This document shows positions 13,410 through 14,476 of a stretch of 14,476 nucleotides of DNA, piece after piece (the first letter of the stretch is position 1; each line of letters begins with the position of its first letter). Below the pieces are notes generated by a model. That model did not search any database, had not been told where the DNA came from, and saw only the letters and a program-made list of their open reading frames with translations. The position numbers and the translations under genes are program-made. This DNA is from Paracoccus sp. (in: a-proteobacteria) (GTDB lineage: Bacteria > Pseudomonadota > Alphaproteobacteria > Rhodobacterales > Rhodobacteraceae): the NCBI GenBank assembly GCA_018056045.1, contig JAGPGI010000027.1, forward strand, positions 1 to 14,476, read 5' to 3'.

Positions 13410-14476
13410 ATGCCTGTCTCCTGGACATTGCTGATCGTCCTTGCCCTTGCCGGGGCGGGATATCTGCTGACCCGCATGCGGGCCGTCGCCATGGCTGGTG
13501 GCGACACGCGCAAACTGCATTCGCGGCCCGGCCATTACGGCTGGAACGCGGCGCTTCTGACGGCGCTGCCGGCGATCCTGCTGATCGCGGTCTGGCGCTT
13601 CGTGCAACCGGCCGCGGGCACGACGCTGGTCTCGGCACTGGCGCTGGCGCTGGCCGGGGCCGGGCTTGCCTTTGCGCTGATCCGCACCTCGCCCGCCTTT
13701 CGCGCCCGCAACGCGGTCGAGGGCATGGTCAAGGGCCTGCTGATCGCCTGCGCGTCGATCGCCATCATGACCACCGCCGGGATCGTGCTGTCGATGCTGT
13801 TCGAGACCGGACAGTTCTTTCGCCAATATCCCTGGACCGAGTTCTTTTTCGGCACCACCTGGTCGCCGAAATTCGGCGGCGGCTCGCAACTGGGCATGCT
13901 GCCGCTGCTCTGGGGCACGCTTTACATCTCGCTGATCGCGCTGCTGGTCGCGGTGCCGATCGGGCTGTTCGCGGCGATCTACATGTCGGAATACGCATCC
14001 GTGCGCATGCGCGGCGTGGTCAAGCCGCTGATCGAGGTGCTGGCCGGCATTCCGACCATCGTCTACGGGCTGTTCGCCATGATCACCGTCGGCCCCTTGC
14101 TGCGCGACTGGTTCTCGCAGCCGCTGGGCCTGGGGTCGTCGGGCGCGTCGGTGATGACGGCGGGGCTGGTCATGGGGGTGATGCTGATCCCCTTTGTCAG
14201 CTCGCTTTCCGATGACATCATCAACGCCGTGCCGCAATCCCTGCGCGACGGCGCGCTGGGGCTGGGCTCGACCCCGTCCGAAACCATCCGCAAGGTGGTG
14301 CTGCCCGCCGCCCTGCCGGGCATCGTCGGCGCCGTGCTTCTGGCCGCCTCCCGCGCCATCGGCGAGACGATGATCGTGGTGCTGGGGGCGGGTGCTTCGG
14401 CCCGGATGGGGCTGAACCCCTTTGAGGCGATGACGACGATCACCGTCAAGATCGTCAGCCAGCTGACTGGCGACAC
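13410..14476 (+). CDS. pstC: Phosphate ABC transporter permease PstC, partial (runs off the right edge)
   Basis: 355 codons of an inner-membrane permease forming the phosphate channel with PstA. It starts with an extra hydrophobic helix (3-22) and a second near 45-63, a third near 74-90, then helices near 108-130, the PstC periplasmic segment PWTEFFFGTTWSPKFGG (141-157), and the permease core from about 163. The EAA loop that contacts the ATPase PstB is at about 280-305 (DGALGLGS, ETIRKVVLPAALPG), followed by ASRAIGETMIVVLGAG. The long N-terminal extension compared with E. coli PstC is common in alphaproteobacteria. ATG 13410 has GAGG 6 nt upstream. The C-terminal end lies outside the window. 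Confidence 0.94.
   Translation, partial: MPVSWTLLIVLALAGAGYLLTRMRAVAMAGGDTRKLHSRPGHYGWNAALLTALPAILLIAVWRFVQPAAGTTLVSALALALAGAGLAFALIRTSPAFRARNAVEGMVKGLLIACASIAIMTTAGIVLSMLFETGQFFRQYPWTEFFFGTTWSPKFGGGSQLGMLPLLWGTLYISLIALLVAVPIGLFAAIYMSEYASVRMRGVVKPLIEVLAGIPTIVYGLFAMITVGPLLRDWFSQPLGLGSSGASVMTAGLVMGVMLIPFVSSLSDDIINAVPQSLRDGALGLGSTPSETIRKVVLPAALPGIVGAVLLAASRAIGETMIVVLGAGASARMGLNPFEAMTTITVKIVSQLTGD

Noticed and set aside
13074..14237. A 387-codon minus-strand frame across pstS and pstC
   Set aside because: His/Gln/Arg-rich shadow of the pst genes; pstC is clear on the plus strand.

Overview
The window looks like chromosomal DNA from an alphaproteobacterium of the Rhodobacterales, probably Paracoccus or a close relative. 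The basis is high G+C content, housekeeping proteins of alphaproteobacterial type (citrate synthase, GltX, chorismate synthase, PstS, a long PstC), and an H-NOX/GGDEF pair of the sort found in that order. The genus is inferred from general resemblance; no marker gene settles it.

Left part (1-4322) is a leftward block. From right to left it holds gltX, gltA, a DUF1284 cysteine-rich protein, a short-chain dehydrogenase and the first 109 codons of a LysE-type exporter. A strong hairpin follows gltA, and the DUF1284 gene appears to start inside that terminator. Middle part (4445-8500) is a rightward, tightly packed set: comEC (DNA uptake channel), an H-NOX-fold protein starting 1 nt later, and a HNOBA-GGDEF diguanylate cyclase whose start overlaps the H-NOX stop by 4 nt. 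Behind it is a decayed, frameshifted remnant of a 3-hydroxybutyrate dehydrogenase gene.

From 10829 down to 8646 runs a 727-residue RTX (calcium-binding repeat) protein on the minus strand. It is built from four tandem super-repeats of 139-140 residues plus a C-terminal domain of the kind exported by type I secretion. Divergent to it is aroC. After aroC comes a run of four phased Pho heptamers, then pstS, a stem-loop, and pstC, which leaves the window at the right edge.

The most interesting system is the H-NOX plus HNOBA-GGDEF pair. Together the two proteins reproduce the module order of animal soluble guanylate cyclase (H-NOX, HNOBA, coiled coil, cyclase), split over two genes and ending in a c-di-GMP cyclase. 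The residue aligned with the heme-ligating histidine is proline and the YxSxR heme-propionate motif is missing, so the sensor may not bind heme in the usual way. Its tight linkage to comEC hints at shared expression of DNA uptake and c-di-GMP signalling.
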